Shown one piece after another: positions 17,252 through 26,368 of a DNA stretch of 64,000 nt. Made by a program: the position numbers and the translations under genes. Location of the stretch: positions 1 to 64,000 of the forward strand of contig JBGAPK010000014.1 of the NCBI GenBank assembly GCA_044221315.1, given 5' to 3'. A model generated the notes under the pieces. That model did no database searches and was not told where the DNA came from. It saw only the letters and a program-made list of their open reading frames with translations. Each line of letters opens with the position of its first letter. The first letter of the stretch is position 1. Source of the stretch: JAFEBO01 sp044221315 (GTDB taxonomy: Bacteria > Planctomycetota > Phycisphaerae > Phycisphaerales > UBA1924).

Positions 17252-19950
17252 TTGCCGCCCTTCTCCGGAGGCTTGGCGGGCGGAGCGCTTTCCGCGGGTT
17301 TGTCCGCCGGCTTCTCAGCCTTCTTGGTCGCCGGCGCCGTCGGCGGAGTCCTTCCGGCCGCCTGGTTCATTTGCACGCCGACGCTCCAGTCCGAGGCCTG
17401 ATCGATGTACGGCCCGAGCATCGCGAAGCAGGGAGCCTTGGATTCGAGGCGCTCGCTCTGGAGCGTGGCGACGAGTTTGACGCGCTCGTCGCTCGAATCG
17501 AGCGCGGCCTTGAGGGCCGGATCATCGGCCGATCCCGGGCGGGTCAGAAGTACGACCGGAAGCACCGACGGATCGGTCTCCTGAAGCGCGACCTGATCGA
17601 ATTCGATGAACTCCGGGGCCTGGCGGGCGTGCGGAACGGTCGCCGCGAGCGCGGCCCGCCCCGTTGGAGACAGAGTCGGGTATCGCCGCGCCAGGGCCTG
17701 GGCGATCGTCGCGCGATCGACCGTGGAGAGCTTGCGGCTGTTGAAGTCCTCTCCGAGCACCAGCGCCCGGGCGGCGGCCGCGAGGCGTACGACCGAACTT
17801 TCCTTTGCGTTGGCCGCCTCGGCCGCGAAGTCGGGCGTGCCAAGAGTGGCCTCCCGCAGCGTGGTGCGAACAACGATCGGAAGATCGGTCTGGATGCAGC
17901 CGGGTCCGGGGTCGAGCACGCCGTGCTGGCTGGTGACAAACCCCTGGACGATGCGGTACTTGGCCCGGATCACCTGCGCGGAAATGCACTCACTGAACCA
18001 TCCGGCGAAGCCGGGGTCGGCCCAGACAAGGGCTTCAACGGTCTCGCCGGGCATGAGGCGGAGCCTCCGGTCGAGGTCGATGATCTCCGGTCGGGCGAAC
18101 CGCCTGGCGTCGAGCGATTTGAGGTCGATGTTGGGCGCGAAGAGGAAGCGGCTGTTGATGGGCCTGTTGCTCCCCAGACCCATCGGCACGGCGCCCAGGT
18201 TGCGCACGCTGATCTTGACCAGCATCGGCGAGAGCGGATCCTGCGTCGTCGAGACCACATCCGCGGTCACGCCGACAAAGTTCCGCGGCTGGGAGACGAT
18301 GTCCTCGATCCAGCGGGGAATGCCCGCGGCGAGCCTCTCCAATTCCGCGGTGCGCCCGAAGATGGCCTCCCGTTTGCCCGTGAGTTTCTCGAGCATCGAT
18401 GCAGCGAGAGCGCCCTGGGGGGTCAGCGGCGCGTGCTTCACAACCGTGCGGTAGCAGGCCGCGGCCTCGGCGGACCTGCCCATCGCGGCAAAGACCTTGC
18501 CGCGCGCCACCTCGGCGTACATCTGAAATTCCGGCACCGAGGCGTCGAGTGCGATCTCGGACATCCCGAGACGGGTCAGGTCCGCAAGGGCACCCGCGTG
18601 ATCGCCCCCGTTTTCCTTCATGATCGCGCGGACGACGTCGGGAGTGTGGTCGGTCTCCGGGGGCGGCGGGGCGAGGTTCTCCAAGGCGGGGTCCACTTTG
18701 TCGAGCTGCACACCGAAAAAAGCACGCAGTAGAGCGAGATCGACGACGGCATCGCGAACAACGCCGACGGCGACTTCCTTTGTCAACTCCTTCGGCCGTT
18801 TCTCATCGTCGAGGGCTTCCTCGGCCATCTTGGCAACGGTCTGCGCCAGGTCGTTCATCGAAGTCTCGAGCGACTTCTCGTTCCCTTCGGCGAAGCACGC
18901 CAGGGCGCGAACCTGCTCGGCGGCGCGGGGGAGCCGGATCGCCTGCGGGTCGACGATCTCCTCGCCGGGAACATTCATGATCTTCTGGCGATCCGCGATC
19001 TGACGGGCGGTGTGGCGCTCTGTGTTGAGCGTCTTCTCGAGCTGCTCCCGAACGGACTTGGGGCCCGCGACCTGCCAGGCCAGGATCAGCCGGTGCATCT
19101 GCTGTATGCCGCTCAACTGAGTGCCGGCGGCCGTCAGGATGCTCTCGCCGATCCGGAACATCCGGCTGGCCCCGGTGAATGCGCCGCCCGAGGCAAGTTC
19201 GGAGGCCATGTCCATATAGATGCGGGGGTCAAGCGGGTCGCTGTAGAGCAGGTTGCTCATCAGTTCGATCCGGCCCACGGGATCGTCGATCGCGCCGACG
19301 TAGTACGACTTGGCCATGAGCGCCGCGTCCTTGTTCGTCGGATCCAGCGCAGTCGCCTGCTTGAGCTTCTCGGCGAACTTGTCCTCGTTGTTCCGCTCGC
19401 GATACATCAGCGCGGCGTCGAGCGCGAGGCGGCTGCGGATGGAGGCGTCGAGACTCTTGCCCTCGGGGCCGAGGAACCGCTCGTACGCCGCGATCCTGGC
19501 CTCCGCGGTCTGCAGTCTGGCGATCATCGCCGAGACGTACCGGAGTTGAGCGACGGTGTCGGCGGGATCGAGCTTTAGAAGGCGCTGTGTTGCGTTCAGG
19601 GCCTCGGTCTCGTCGCCCGCGTTCCATTCGCTCTCGATCCGCCTGCGGACAAGGTCGGCGTCTTCGGGCCGGAGCTTGGAGGCAAGAGCGAGCAGCGAGG
19701 CCGCGATCTTGTAGTCGCGGGGAGCGGGCTCGGGCGAGAGCCTGAGATCGACCACCGCGAGACGCTCGAGCGACCGGGCCGTGAAGTCGTCCAAGGTCCA
19801 TTCTGGCGCCGCAGGACGGGTGTCGGGCGTGTTGAGGGTCGGCGCGGAACGCGTTGTCACCGCCGCGGCCGGGGAGGTGGGCGCGGAAGGCGACTGTGCA
19901 AGCACGCCGGCACACACAACGGATCCGGCGGCCAGAATGAGCGCCCGCAT
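17248..19950 (-). CDS. Large secreted helical-repeat (TPR-like) protein
   Basis: About 900 residues. The N-terminus is a signal peptide (MRALILAAGSVVCAGVLAQ) if ATG 19950 is used; a TTG at 19986 would add 12 residues. The body consists of paired amphipathic helices typical of tetratricopeptide repeats (KLRPEDADLVRRRIESEWNA, LLKLDPADTVAQLRYVSAM). A beta-rich stretch lies near 570-680 and a Pro/Ala/Lys-rich tail closes the protein. Probably a periplasmic scaffold. No enzyme motif seen. It is translationally coupled to the flippase-like gene downstream, which suggests a shared envelope role. Confidence 0.75.
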   Translation of the reverse strand: MRALILAAGSVVCAGVLAQSPSAPTSPAAAVTTRSAPTLNTPDTRPAAPEWTLDDFTARSLERLAVVDLRLSPEPAPRDYKIAASLLALASKLRPEDADLVRRRIESEWNAGDETEALNATQRLLKLDPADTVAQLRYVSAMIARLQTAEARIAAYERFLGPEGKSLDASIRSRLALDAALMYRERNNEDKFAEKLKQATALDPTNKDAALMAKSYYVGAIDDPVGRIELMSNLLYSDPLDPRIYMDMASELASGGAFTGASRMFRIGESILTAAGTQLSGIQQMHRLILAWQVAGPKSVREQLEKTLNTERHTARQIADRQKIMNVPGEEIVDPQAIRLPRAAEQVRALACFAEGNEKSLETSMNDLAQTVAKMAEEALDDEKRPKELTKEVAVGVVRDAVVDLALLRAFFGVQLDKVDPALENLAPPPPETDHTPDVVRAIMKENGGDHAGALADLTRLGMSEIALDASVPEFQMYAEVARGKVFAAMGRSAEAAACYRTVVKHAPLTPQGALAASMLEKLTGKREAIFGRTAELERLAAGIPRWIEDIVSQPRNFVGVTADVVSTTQDPLSPMLVKISVRNLGAVPMGLGSNRPINSRFLFAPNIDLKSLDARRFARPEIIDLDRRLRLMPGETVEALVWADPGFAGWFSECISAQVIRAKYRIVQGFVTSQHGVLDPGPGCIQTDLPIVVRTTLREATLGTPDFAAEAANAKESSVVRLAAAARALVLGEDFNSRKLSTVDRATIAQALARRYPTLSPTGRAALAATVPHARQAPEFIEFDQVALQETDPSVLPVVLLTRPGSADDPALKAALDSSDERVKLVATLQSERLESKAPCFAMLGPYIDQASDWSVGVQMNQAAGRTPPTAPATKKAEKPADKPAESAPPAKPPEKGGK

Positions 19951-20035
19951 TCGGCGTGTCCCGGCGTCATTGGTCGATGATTTCAATCGCTGTCTCCGTG
20001 ATTGGTTCGCTCGCTGACGGCCGGGGGTTCGCCCG

Positions 20036-20332
20036 CTACCACAGGCTTAGAACAAATCGGGTGCCCGAGAGGATCAGGCCGAGGAAAACCCCGCCCTCGA
20101 GCAGGCCGACAAGCCGTCGGTCGGCGTACGGAAACCATCGGTCCGCGACGGCCGCCATGAACACGAACTGGCCCGCGCAGAGGGCGGATAGGCCCAGCCA
20201 GAAGGCGTGCGAACGCATCCATGCCCCGGTTACCGGGCCGCAGAACGCCGTCAGACCGACGACCGCCAGCATGGCGGACCACACCGTGAAGAGGATTGTT
20301 CGCGTCACCAGGACTGTGGAAGGAAGGGTCAT
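20036..20332 (-). CDS. Small membrane protein
   Basis: 98 residues with three or four hydrophobic segments (TILFTVWSAMLAVVGLTAFC, AFWLGLSALCAGQFVFMAA, LLEGGVFLGLILSGTRFVL). ATG 20332 is chosen because GGAG lies eight bases upstream. It precedes the helical-repeat gene on the same strand after 85 bp and is divergent from the M14 peptidase. Not recognised; possibly part of the same envelope unit. Confidence 0.55.
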   Translation of the reverse strand: MTLPSTVLVTRTILFTVWSAMLAVVGLTAFCGPVTGAWMRSHAFWLGLSALCAGQFVFMAAVADRWFPYADRRLVGLLEGGVFLGLILSGTRFVLSLW

Positions 20333-20438
20333 CCGGCACACTCCATCGCGCCTCGGGCATCAGAACGCCAGAGGCTATGCGCACGGGCGCGGGGCATCTG
20401 ATAAACTCCGGCCTCGCCCCGGGGGTGGGAGGCGCTGA

Positions 20439-21863
20439 ATGCGATTCACGACCGTTTTCGCAACGCTCCTGCTGCCGGCAATCGCTCCGGCGATGGCCCA
20501 GACTGCGACGATTCCGGAGATCCGTTATGACGGCCAGTTGGTTGTGCGCGTCGCGCCTCGAGGCATGGCCGACGTACGCCTGCTTGAGCGGATCTCGGGC
20601 GACCGCTGGTCCTGCGGCACGGGCGGGCCGACCGGGGAAGTGGACTATCGGATTTCATTGTCCGACCTGCCCGCTCTCCGCGTGGCCGGAGTTGCCTTTG
20701 AAGTTGTCATCCCGGACCTTCAGACGCTGATCGATACGGAGCGGGCCGAACGCGAGAGCCCGGTCCGGGCGGGAGGGTTCTTTGATTCCTTTCCCAACGC
20801 CGCAGCGACCGACTCGTATGTCAACAGCCTGGCCACGAGCAACCCGGACTTTGTCACCCGCATATCGCTCGGTCAGTCGCTCGAGGGCCGGGAGATATAT
20901 GGCATCCGAATCACGAGCCCGGTGCCTCCCATCGGCGGCTCGCCCCGAAAGCCCGTGATATTCCTGAACAGCCTGCAGCACGCGCGGGAGTGGATCACGC
21001 TGACGACGAATCTCTACGTCGCGACGCAGTTGCTCGCCCTGTACCCGACCGATCCCGTGATCCATGCCGGGCTCGATCGGTACGAAATCGTCGTGGTGCC
21101 CCTCACGAATCCGGACGGATTCAACATCACCTGGTCGTTCGATCGGTATTGGCGCAAGAACGCGCGGACCGTGACCAAATACAACACGCTCGCCGGCGTC
21201 GATACCAACCGGAACTGGAGCGTCGGCTGGGGACTGAACAACGGCTCAAGCCCGGCCTACAACAGCGAAACGTACCGCGGACTGGCTGCGTTCTCGGAGC
21301 CGGAGACGCAGGCTCTTCGCAACTACATGCTCTCGGTGCCCAAACTCGCGGCGCACATCGACTTTCACAGTTACGCGTCGCTGATCCTCCGGCCCTGGTC
21401 GTACCAGTACGTGACGCCGCCCGGCCTGAACGCCCTCACGCGCGTCGGTCAGGCGATGTCTTCGGCGGTCAAGAACGGCACGAATGTGAACTACACCGTC
21501 GGCGGACCGGAGGTCTTGTACCTGGCGTCGGGAACCGCGCCGGACTGGTCGTACGGAACGACGGGCTGCATCTCCTTCACCATGGAAATGAACAACCGTT
21601 ACGGAGGCGGCTTTTCACCTCCCGCCTACTCCATTGTTCCGTCCGGAGGCGAGGGACTTCTCGCCGTGCGGGCGTTGCTGCAGGGGCTGTGCCCCGCCGA
21701 CCTGAATCTGGACAATGTCGTGGACGATGCGGACTTTTCGCTGTTCGCGGGCGCGTACGACCAATTGCTGGATAACAAGGGCGACCTGACCGGCGACGGC
21801 ATGACCGACGACACCGACTTCTCGATGTTCGTTCAGGCCTACGACCGGCTGACGTGCCCCTGA
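20439..21863 (+). CDS. Secreted M14 zinc carboxypeptidase with C-terminal dockerin-like repeats
   Basis: 474 residues. A signal peptide ends near AMAQ (residue 21). The M14 catalytic domain has zinc ligands H181 and E184 (in HAREW) and H310 (HSYAS), and the catalytic Glu is E383 (FTMEM); NPDGF and DTNRNW are family landmarks. The C-terminus (about 412-474) carries two calcium-loop-like repeats, DLNLDNVVDDADF and DLTGDGMTDDTDF, bracketed by cysteines, the planctomycete GC-type dockerin. It likely trims peptides outside the cell while anchored by the dockerin. All catalytic residues are present. Confidence 0.93.
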   Translation: MRFTTVFATLLLPAIAPAMAQTATIPEIRYDGQLVVRVAPRGMADVRLLERISGDRWSCGTGGPTGEVDYRISLSDLPALRVAGVAFEVVIPDLQTLIDTERAERESPVRAGGFFDSFPNAAATDSYVNSLATSNPDFVTRISLGQSLEGREIYGIRITSPVPPIGGSPRKPVIFLNSLQHAREWITLTTNLYVATQLLALYPTDPVIHAGLDRYEIVVVPLTNPDGFNITWSFDRYWRKNARTVTKYNTLAGVDTNRNWSVGWGLNNGSSPAYNSETYRGLAAFSEPETQALRNYMLSVPKLAAHIDFHSYASLILRPWSYQYVTPPGLNALTRVGQAMSSAVKNGTNVNYTVGGPEVLYLASGTAPDWSYGTTGCISFTMEMNNRYGGGFSPPAYSIVPSGGEGLLAVRALLQGLCPADLNLDNVVDDADFSLFAGAYDQLLDNKGDLTGDGMTDDTDFSMFVQAYDRLTCP

Positions 21864-21866
21864 TCC

Positions 21867-23903
21867 TTATCCGAGCGCCATGGTCATCAGGAACTCGGCG
21901 TTGGTCTTGACCTTCTTCAGACGGCCCTTGAGCAATTCCATCGCCTCGACGACGTTCATGTCGCTGAGCACCTTGCGCAGGCGGTGGACCAGTTCGAGTT
22001 CCTTCTGATCGAGCAGAAGTTCTTCGCGGCGCGTGCCCGACGCGGCAACATCAATCGCCGGCCAGATCCGCTTCTCGACCAGCTTGCGGTCGAGGTGCAA
22101 TTCGCTGTTGCCCGTGCCCTTGAACTCCTCGAAGATCACCTCGTCCATCTTCGAGCCGGTATCAACCAGCGCCGTGCCGATGATCGTGAGCGAACCGCCC
22201 CGTTCGATGTAGCGGGCGGCGCCGAAGAACTTCTTGGGCCGCTGCAGCGCGTTGCTGTCCAGGCCGCCGGTCATGATCTTGCCCGAATGCGGCATCTCCG
22301 CGTTGTACGCTCGCGCCATGCGCGTGATCGAGTCGAGCAGGATGACCACATCCTCGCCGAACTCCACCATGCGCTTGGCCTTCTCGATCACCATCTCGCA
22401 CACCTGGACGTGCCGGTGGCTCTGCTCGTCGAAGGTGCTGGCCACGACCTCGACGTTTTTCGCTGCGCAGTGACGCTTGAAGTCGGTTACTTCTTCCGGC
22501 CGTTCGTCCACCAGCAGCACGATGATCTTGACGTCCGGGTAGTTCCGGGTGATCGCCTTGGTCATCTTCTGCATGAGCACGGTCTTGCCCGTGCGGGGCG
22601 GCGCGACGATCAGGGCGCGCTGGCCTTTGCCGACCGGCGCGACCAGGTCCATCACGCGGCACTCGATCTCGTCGGGCGTCGTCTCCAGCACGTACCGCTT
22701 TTCCGGGTGCAGCGGCGTCAGGTCCTCGAAGTTCACGATGTTCGCGATCGCCTTCGGATCTTTGCCGTTCACCGTGTCCACGCGCAGCAGCGCGAAATAC
22801 CGCTCGCTCTCCTTGGGCGGACGGACCATGCCCCGCACGGTCATACCGCGGCGCAGGCCCAGCCGGCGGATGACGCCGGGGCTGACGTAAATATCGTCCG
22901 GCCCCGGCAGGTAGCTCTGCTCCGGGCTGCGCAGGAAGCCGAACCCGTCCGGCAGCATCTCCAGCGTCCCCTCGCCGAACATCAGGCCCTGCTTGGCGGC
23001 CCGGGCCTTGAGGATCTTGAAGATGATGTCCTGCTTGGTGAGCTGATGGAAGTCGGTGAGCCCTTCCTTCTCCGCGATCTTGAACAGGTCGTCGATTTCC
23101 TTGAGCTGCAGCTCGTTGATGCTGATCGCGTTCTTGAGCGCCGACGGATCAGCGCTCTTGGCGATCCGCTCGAGCTCAATTCCCTCCCGTTCAAGCTCTT
23201 CATCGCTGGGCAAATCGCCCAGATTCATTCTCTGGTAGCCGCCCCCGCCACCGCCCGACGGACCTGGACTGGGACCGGAGAACCCCCCGCCACCCTGCTG
23301 GAATCCGCCACCCTGCCCGGGCGGCCCGCCGAAGCCCATGCCGCGACGCTTCTTTCGTTTGCGACGACCACCCCGATCGTTCCAATTCCCGCCCCCCCCG
23401 CCGGGATATCCGCCGTTGTAAGGATGACCGCGATCGCCCTGCTGCTGGCCGCCCCCGGGGCCGTACTGGCCTCCTTGCTGCTGACCAGACTGGCCGGGGG
23501 GTGAGGGCGCCTGCGAGGGGGCTCCGGTTGATCCGCCCGATGGGGCGTTGCCGGAGTTTGACTGAGAGGGCGATGAGGTTGGATTGCCGTGCGGAGCCGG
23601 CGAGATCGGAGCCTGGCTTTGGACGGGAGCCTGCGGTCTCGGGGCCGGGGGCGGGACGTCTTCGTAGCGGGGCGTCACCGGGCGGTCGTTCCGGAACTGC
23701 GGGCGCTCGGCGTGGCGTTGGTCGGGAGCACGTTCAGCGGGGGGGCGCACGGCGGGCACCTCTGGCGCGGGCTTGGGGGCGGGCTCGGCGACGGCGGTCG
23801 CGCTCTTCTTGGTGTCGCGGCGCGGGCCGACGGGGCGGAACTTGGCTCCGGAACGCTCGGTCTTGGCGTCGGGCTTGGACGAATCGCCTGAGGACTTTGC
23901 CAT
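21867..23903 (-). CDS. rho: Transcription termination factor Rho with long disordered N-terminal region
   Basis: Hexameric RNA helicase ending transcription, 678 residues versus about 420 in E. coli. Residues 1-225 are low complexity (Pro, Gln, Gly, Ser) with a basic patch GGRRKRKKRRG near 180. The core then follows: RNA-binding fold GFGFLRSPEQSYLPG, Walker A VAPPRTGKTVL (about 434-444), Walker B VVILLDSITRMAR (about 519-531), and the C-terminal SGTRREELLL. Start at ATG 23903 with GGAG 11 bases upstream. The frame stays open to 24227 without support. Its stop is four bases from the convergent M14 gene. Confidence 0.95.
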   Translation of the reverse strand: MAKSSGDSSKPDAKTERSGAKFRPVGPRRDTKKSATAVAEPAPKPAPEVPAVRPPAERAPDQRHAERPQFRNDRPVTPRYEDVPPPAPRPQAPVQSQAPISPAPHGNPTSSPSQSNSGNAPSGGSTGAPSQAPSPPGQSGQQQGGQYGPGGGQQQGDRGHPYNGGYPGGGGGNWNDRGGRRKRKKRRGMGFGGPPGQGGGFQQGGGGFSGPSPGPSGGGGGGYQRMNLGDLPSDEELEREGIELERIAKSADPSALKNAISINELQLKEIDDLFKIAEKEGLTDFHQLTKQDIIFKILKARAAKQGLMFGEGTLEMLPDGFGFLRSPEQSYLPGPDDIYVSPGVIRRLGLRRGMTVRGMVRPPKESERYFALLRVDTVNGKDPKAIANIVNFEDLTPLHPEKRYVLETTPDEIECRVMDLVAPVGKGQRALIVAPPRTGKTVLMQKMTKAITRNYPDVKIIVLLVDERPEEVTDFKRHCAAKNVEVVASTFDEQSHRHVQVCEMVIEKAKRMVEFGEDVVILLDSITRMARAYNAEMPHSGKIMTGGLDSNALQRPKKFFGAARYIERGGSLTIIGTALVDTGSKMDEVIFEEFKGTGNSELHLDRKLVEKRIWPAIDVAASGTRREELLLDQKELELVHRLRKVLSDMNVVEAMELLKGRLKKVKTNAEFLMTMALG

Positions 23904-24247
23904 TGGTCGGGGAACTCCGGGTGTTGGCTGGTGCGCTTCGTTACGAAGGAGCAGTCGCTTGGAATTGTGTTGTGGGTTGGGGGCGCGTGGGTGGAGCGCC
24001 AAAGAGAGAAGATGCGGACCGGCGCTGGGCGAGAGAGTCGCACGCCGGAAAGAGAGAGGAAATACCGCCCGTCTTGTTCCGCTCCTCCGAGCGCGCGTGC
24101 CCCACGCAAGAAGGCCGCCCGGAATCGCGAATTTGAAAAAGGGCGAGGTCGGCCGCGGAAACGGCGAGGGCCGAGCCCCCGCGTTCGCGGACGCACCAGT
24201 ATAGCCGCACTCTCCGAGCGGGGGCAACAGGGGTAGGACGGTGCCGG
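23904..24247. other. 344-bp gene-free leader of rho
   Basis: Lies between the end of the coaE fusion and the rho start on the same strand. It is GC-rich with purine-rich tracts. No ORF with a ribosome site and no clear terminator was found. A long leader would fit autoregulation of rho, as known in E. coli, but no specific element is visible. Confidence 0.4.
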
Positions 24248-25426
24248 CTACCGGAACCTGTCGCTTACTTCCTTCACGAGTGCGGCGATGCGCTTGTCGA
24301 GTGTTGCTTCATCGGCGTCGTTGGTCAGTATGAACTGACTTCGCACCCGCTTCTCGGCGAGGGGGAGTTGCGCCCGTTCCCGGCGGTCGAGTTCCGCATC
24401 GTCCCAGGAGCGCCCGCGAATGCGGTCTAGACGCTGCTCCCGGGGCGAATCAACGAAGACGACGGCGTCACACTCCTTGTCAACGCCGGCCTCAAGAAGC
24501 AGCGGCGCATCGATGATTGCAAAGCGCCGGCCGGCGGCGGCAGCCTCACGCAAGTCCTTCTGGCGGGCGTCTTTCAGCAGCGGGTGCACGAGCCCTTCGA
24601 GGCGGGAACGCTGGGTGGGATCGGCAAAGACGATGTCGGCGATCTTGCGGCGGTCGATCCTGCCGCCGTGCTGGAGGATGCCTGCCCCCCACCAGGAAAC
24701 CAGGGTGTCTCGGACTTCGGGGCGATCCAGCATCTGCTTGGCCTGTGTGTCAGAATCGAGGACGAGCGCGCCGTAGTGAGAGCCGAGTTTGGCGGCGACG
24801 GTGCTTTTGCCCGAGCCGATGCCGCCGACGAGGCCGAGGATAATGAGAGGATCGGACGGTGGGCCGGAAGGGCCTGATCCAGCACGCATCGTCGGTAAGT
24901 CCTTGACCGGCACCGGCTGGTCGGGGCCTAAGCCTTCTCCTGCGCCGGCGCGATCAACCGCCTGGCGTACCTTCGCCAGGACGTCGTGCGGAGCGTCGAT
25001 CATTTCCCAGGAGATCTCGATCATGTCGGTCCCGGCGGAAGCGATGCCGAGGGTCCCCACGCTCGCGAGGCGCTCCGGGAATGACTGTGAAAGAAATGTG
25101 TTCTGCACTCGTCCGAGCGGGATCTCAACGCCGAATCGCGAAAAGACGCCCGACATCGATCGCACGCGCCGGTCGGTCAGTTCATAGGTGACGCAGGCAC
25201 GCCAGATGGCCTGCCAGACGACACGGGCAATGAGCAGAGCAAGCAGCAGCGCAAGGCCGACGTCACGATTGCCGGAGGGCGGCGCAAACCACCAGAGGAT
25301 TCCGAAGCCCAAGATGAAGATCAGGATGGGTTGGAGCGGCCGCAGAACAATCGACGCCACCGACGGCCTGAAAGAGAGGATCGTGCGCTCGGTGCGGTGG
25401 TGCGTGGTGTCGGCCTCGGCGGGCAT
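24248..25426 (-). CDS. coaE: Fusion: membrane bacterial PH domain + dephospho-CoA kinase
   Basis: 392 residues. The N-terminal 160 residues have two membrane helices (about 27-48 and 55-75) followed by a bacterial PH-like domain (VTYELTDRRVRSMSGVFSRFGVEIPLGRVQNTF is its core, residues about 80-112). After a Pro/Gly linker comes complete dephospho-CoA kinase, the last step of coenzyme A synthesis: P-loop GGIGSGKS (201-208), LDSDTQAKQML, and lid region RIRGRSWDDAELDRR. An in-frame ATG at 24889 with AAGGA about ten bases upstream could also start a free kinase. Next to hpt on the same strand. Confidence 0.88.
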   Translation of the reverse strand: MPAEADTTHHRTERTILSFRPSVASIVLRPLQPILIFILGFGILWWFAPPSGNRDVGLALLLALLIARVVWQAIWRACVTYELTDRRVRSMSGVFSRFGVEIPLGRVQNTFLSQSFPERLASVGTLGIASAGTDMIEISWEMIDAPHDVLAKVRQAVDRAGAGEGLGPDQPVPVKDLPTMRAGSGPSGPPSDPLIILGLVGGIGSGKSTVAAKLGSHYGALVLDSDTQAKQMLDRPEVRDTLVSWWGAGILQHGGRIDRRKIADIVFADPTQRSRLEGLVHPLLKDARQKDLREAAAAGRRFAIIDAPLLLEAGVDKECDAVVFVDSPREQRLDRIRGRSWDDAELDRRERAQLPLAEKRVRSQFILTNDADEATLDKRIAALVKEVSDRFR

Positions 25427-25474
25427 AGCGGAGTGTACGAAACGGGGCCGGGCTCCCGGAGGCTTGCTTATGCC

Positions 25475-26050
25475 TCAGCGCCCGATCGCCTCCTGTTTGA
25501 GTACGCCGATGTACGGCAGATTTCGGTAATAGCCGTCGTAGTCGAGCCCGTAGCCGACGACGAAAGCGCTTGGAATCTCGAAGCCGACGTAGTGCGCATG
25601 GACCTCGCGCTTTCGGACTTCGGGGGGCTTCCTGAGCAGAACGCAGATGCGGATGCTGGCCGGGTTCTGGCGTCGTACGAGTTCGTCGATGAGGCCCAGG
25701 GTCTGGCCGCTGTCGAGGATGTCGTCCACCAGCACGACGTGCTTGCCTTCGAGGTCCTTGGGGAGTTCACCGGCGAGCATGGCGCCCTTGCTCTCGACGC
25801 TGGTGCCGGGGTAGCTCGAGACGGCGACGACACGGAGGCTGAGCTTGAGGGTGAGTTCGCGGATGAGATCGGCGGTGAAGACCAGGGCGCCGGTGAGGAT
25901 CGGGACGAAGACGATGCGCCCGGTGTCGTCGGGCGCGCCCTCCTGTTGGAGCTCGGCCAGCAGATCCTTGCCGAGTTCCCGGCCGAGATCGTGAACACGC
26001 ATCGCGATCTGCGCACGATCGATGAGGATATTTTCGACGTCGGCGACCAT
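25475..26050 (-). CDS. hpt: Hypoxanthine phosphoribosyltransferase
   Basis: Purine salvage enzyme joining hypoxanthine or guanine to PRPP. 191 residues, normal size. The PRPP-binding loop VVLVDDILDSGQTL is intact, and the upstream ILTGALVFTADLIREL and C-terminal FVVGYGLDYDGYYRNLPYIGVL are typical of Hpt. It starts at ATG 26050 and lies 48 bp upstream of the PH-CoaE fusion on the same strand. Confidence 0.95.
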   Translation of the reverse strand: MVADVENILIDRAQIAMRVHDLGRELGKDLLAELQQEGAPDDTGRIVFVPILTGALVFTADLIRELTLKLSLRVVAVSSYPGTSVESKGAMLAGELPKDLEGKHVVLVDDILDSGQTLGLIDELVRRQNPASIRICVLLRKPPEVRKREVHAHYVGFEIPSAFVVGYGLDYDGYYRNLPYIGVLKQEAIGR

Positions 26051-26072
26051 GGTGAGAAGGTATCAGGTCGAT

Positions 26073-26306
26073 CTACCCGGGCCCGGACCCGCAACCCCCC
26101 GACTTGCCGCAAGGGCAGCAACCCCCTCCCGCGGCTCCGATCGGAAGGGACGCGGCCGCTCCCTTCGGCGCAAACGTCGACATTTTTCGCAGGAACTTTC
26201 GGCCTTTTCCGTCCGGGTCGGGGACCGGGTCGTCCGCCTGCGCCATGGGGCGGATCAGTTCGATGACGGTTCCGTCGGATTCGCACTGGTATTCGTAGAG
26301 GGGCAT
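26073..26306 (-). CDS. FmdB-like small zinc-ribbon protein, degenerate
   Basis: 77 residues beginning MPLYEYQCESDG, the usual opening of FmdB-family proteins. The family normally has two CxxC pairs; here the first is a single Cys and the remaining cysteines sit in a Gly-rich tail (CCPCGKSGGCG), so metal binding is uncertain. It lies 22 bp before hpt on the same strand and is divergent from the kinase gene. Role unknown. Confidence 0.75.
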   Translation of the reverse strand: MPLYEYQCESDGTVIELIRPMAQADDPVPDPDGKGRKFLRKMSTFAPKGAAASLPIGAAGGGCCPCGKSGGCGSGPG

Positions 26307-26368
26307 GGTGTGGTCCTCGGCTATCCACTACATTCTTGCGCTGGTATTGTCTCGTGAGGAACCGACCC

